From: Eubacterium sp.
GTDB lineage: Bacteria > Bacillota > Clostridia > Lachnospirales > Lachnospiraceae
Length of the DNA stretch: 7,526 nucleotides
Assembly: GCA_020844525.1 (NCBI GenBank)
Contig: JAJGAH010000112.1
Location: forward strand, 1 to 7,526
Direction: 5' to 3'
Shown here: positions 6,335-7,526 of the stretch, in pieces
Numbering within the stretch: the stretch's first letter is position 1
Layout of the letters: every line of letters begins with the position of its first letter
Position numbers and translations under genes: made by a program
Notes under the pieces: generated by a model
Databases searched by the model: none
The model's input: only the letters and a program-made list of their open reading frames with translations
Told to the model about the DNA's origin: nothing

Positions 6335-7526
6335 TCAGACTTCACGAATACCTGAAATATCTGGTTCTGCCATCAATGAATAATTGGTGTGATAAAGAAC
6401 GAACCCGGGACGGGCACCGCCTGGCTTATGCAGATTTTTCCTCAGGGTGTAATCAACTTCTACCTTTGGGGCATTTTTGGATTTTGAGTAATAAGCTGCC
6501 AGTCTCCCGGCTTCCTCAAAGGTACGATTCGGCAGCTCCCTGCCGTTTGTTTTGACAATAACATGAGAACCCGGTATGTCATTGGCATGAAACCACCAGT
6601 CATTGCCATTCGCAATCTTAAAGGTGACAAGCTCATTCTGAAAGTTGTTCTTGCCCACATACATGTCAAAGCCGTCACTGGACAGATAGTGAAGAGGCTG
6701 TGCAGCCTCCTGCCTTTTCTTTTTGCCGGAAGGGCCATGGTGATGGATATATCCGTAATCTTCCAGTTCCTGCCGGATTTCCTGCAGGTCCCTTTCATCT
6801 CTTGCCGTCTCCAGAGATGCTGCAATACTCTCCAGATGTTCTACATCCGCTTCCGTTCCCCGGATCCGGTCCTCAAGAGCCTCTGCCGTACGTTTCAGCT
6901 TATCGTAACGATCAAAATATTTCTTTGCATTCTGTGCCGCAGTCAGAGTCGGGTCAAGCGGGACGGTCACTGGCGTATTGTTGTAATAATTGACGGCCTT
7001 CAGCTCCTTTGCTCCCGGCGCCAGTGTATAACCGTACGTGTGCAGCAGCTCACCATAAATGCGGTATTTCTCACGTTTCTCTGTATCATGCATCTGTTTC
7101 TCCTGAAGCTGAAGCGTACGTCCGTTACGTTCCAGACTGCTCTGTACCACCTTGCGCAGGTCCATGGACCGCTGACGTATCCGGGTGCGCAGCTCCTTTT
7201 CAGCATAATACTGTTCCAGGAGTGCAGATATGGAGTTGAATTTCTCTTCCCGGAGATTTCCATACTGTGTCAGCGGAACGGAAGAAAATTCGAATGGTTC
7301 CTTTCCCTTGTAATAAATGGCGGGAATAAAGGTCTCATTCTGTACATCCTCCATCAGAAGGGAGAATGTATGGAAGAGGTGAAGCCGTTCTGATGCATCA
7401 AGACCGGAAGCGGATGCGTCACTGTCAATCCCAGACCGGTAGCAGATTTCTTCAGCAATCACAGGAGAAATGCCGCGAAGTCCGCCATAAATCGCCTTCA
7501 TGACAGAAGCGTCCCGGGAACAGACA
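6335..7526 (-). CDS. rqcH: RqcH / NFACT-family ribosome quality control protein (5' end outside window)
   Basis: The C-terminal 396 residues of a protein usually about 570-590 long. The frame stays open to the window edge; the Met codon at 7499-7501 is internal, because coding sequence of the same character (CSRDASV) continues before it. RqcH binds stalled 50S subunits carrying peptidyl-tRNA and recruits tRNA-Ala to add C-terminal alanine tails that mark the nascent chain for degradation. Visible parts in order: a helix-hairpin-helix element (GGLRGISPVIAEEI, complement of about 7487-7444), a long charged helical region of the coiled-coil type (about 7270-6720) with NYYNNTPVTVPLDP inside it, and the C-terminal NFACT-R (DUF814) domain with YLSSDGFDMYVGKNN, NDWWFHANDIPGSHVI (from about 6607) and the closing GARPGFVLYHTNYSLMAEP. 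The N-terminal NFACT-N domain with its functional Asp-Arg pair is outside the window and cannot be checked. Older annotations call this family fibronectin-binding protein. It probably leads an operon with the ATPase gene. Confidence 0.93.
   Translation of the reverse strand, partial: VCSRDASVMKAIYGGLRGISPVIAEEICYRSGIDSDASASGLDASERLHLFHTFSLLMEDVQNETFIPAIYYKGKEPFEFSSVPLTQYGNLREEKFNSISALLEQYYAEKELRTRIRQRSMDLRKVVQSSLERNGRTLQLQEKQMHDTEKREKYRIYGELLHTYGYTLAPGAKELKAVNYYNNTPVTVPLDPTLTAAQNAKKYFDRYDKLKRTAEALEDRIRGTEADVEHLESIAASLETARDERDLQEIRQELEDYGYIHHHGPSGKKKRQEAAQPLHYLSSDGFDMYVGKNNFQNELVTFKIANGNDWWFHANDIPGSHVIVKTNGRELPNRTFEEAGRLAAYYSKSKNAPKVEVDYTLRKNLHKPGGARPGFVLYHTNYSLMAEPDISGIREV

Noticed and set aside
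6563..7393. Open frame of 276 codons on the + strand
   Set aside because: Antisense to rqcH. The translation has no family features and the opposite strand encodes clear NFACT motifs.

Overview
The window looks like chromosomal DNA from an anaerobic Firmicute, most likely a gut Clostridia of the Lachnospiraceae type. This is inferred from the strong AGGAGG-type ribosome sites, moderate GC content, a biotin-dependent sodium-pump decarboxylase operon and a clostridial-style RqcH (NFACT) protein. No rRNA or other taxonomic marker is present, so the assignment is tentative. No mobile element, CRISPR array, tRNA or rRNA was seen.

Left half (1-3610, + strand): a sodium-translocating decarboxylase cluster. 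In order it holds the 3' part of an OadG-like gamma subunit gene, a free-standing biotin carboxyl carrier protein (BCCP) with an Ala/Pro linker, the OadB membrane subunit (the sodium pump), and, after a 220-base gap with small hairpins, an OadA / 5S-type carboxyltransferase without its own biotin domain. Together they would move a carboxyl group from oxaloacetate (or a related donor) to biotin on the BCCP. OadB would then decarboxylate carboxybiotin and export Na+, turning decarboxylation energy into a sodium gradient. A strong rho-independent terminator (3696-3743) closes the operon, preceded by a degenerate 14-base tandem repeat.

Right half (3866-7526, - strand, convergent with the first operon): the 3' two thirds of rqcH, whose product is the bacterial Rqc2/NEMF homologue of ribosome-associated quality control. 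It is followed after only 33 bases by a complete 811-residue P-type cation ATPase. The ATPase resembles the CtpE group (PEGL-type fourth membrane helix, no Asp in the TIGLP-type sixth helix), so Ca2+ is a plausible but unproven substrate. The spacing suggests the two are co-transcribed.

Most of the window is ordinary core or accessory metabolism. The points most worth a second look are the subunit composition of the decarboxylase (one BCCP, a separate 5S-like OadA, and an unseen upstream gene that may be a second carboxyltransferase), the unassigned substrate of the ATPase, and its pairing with rqcH.
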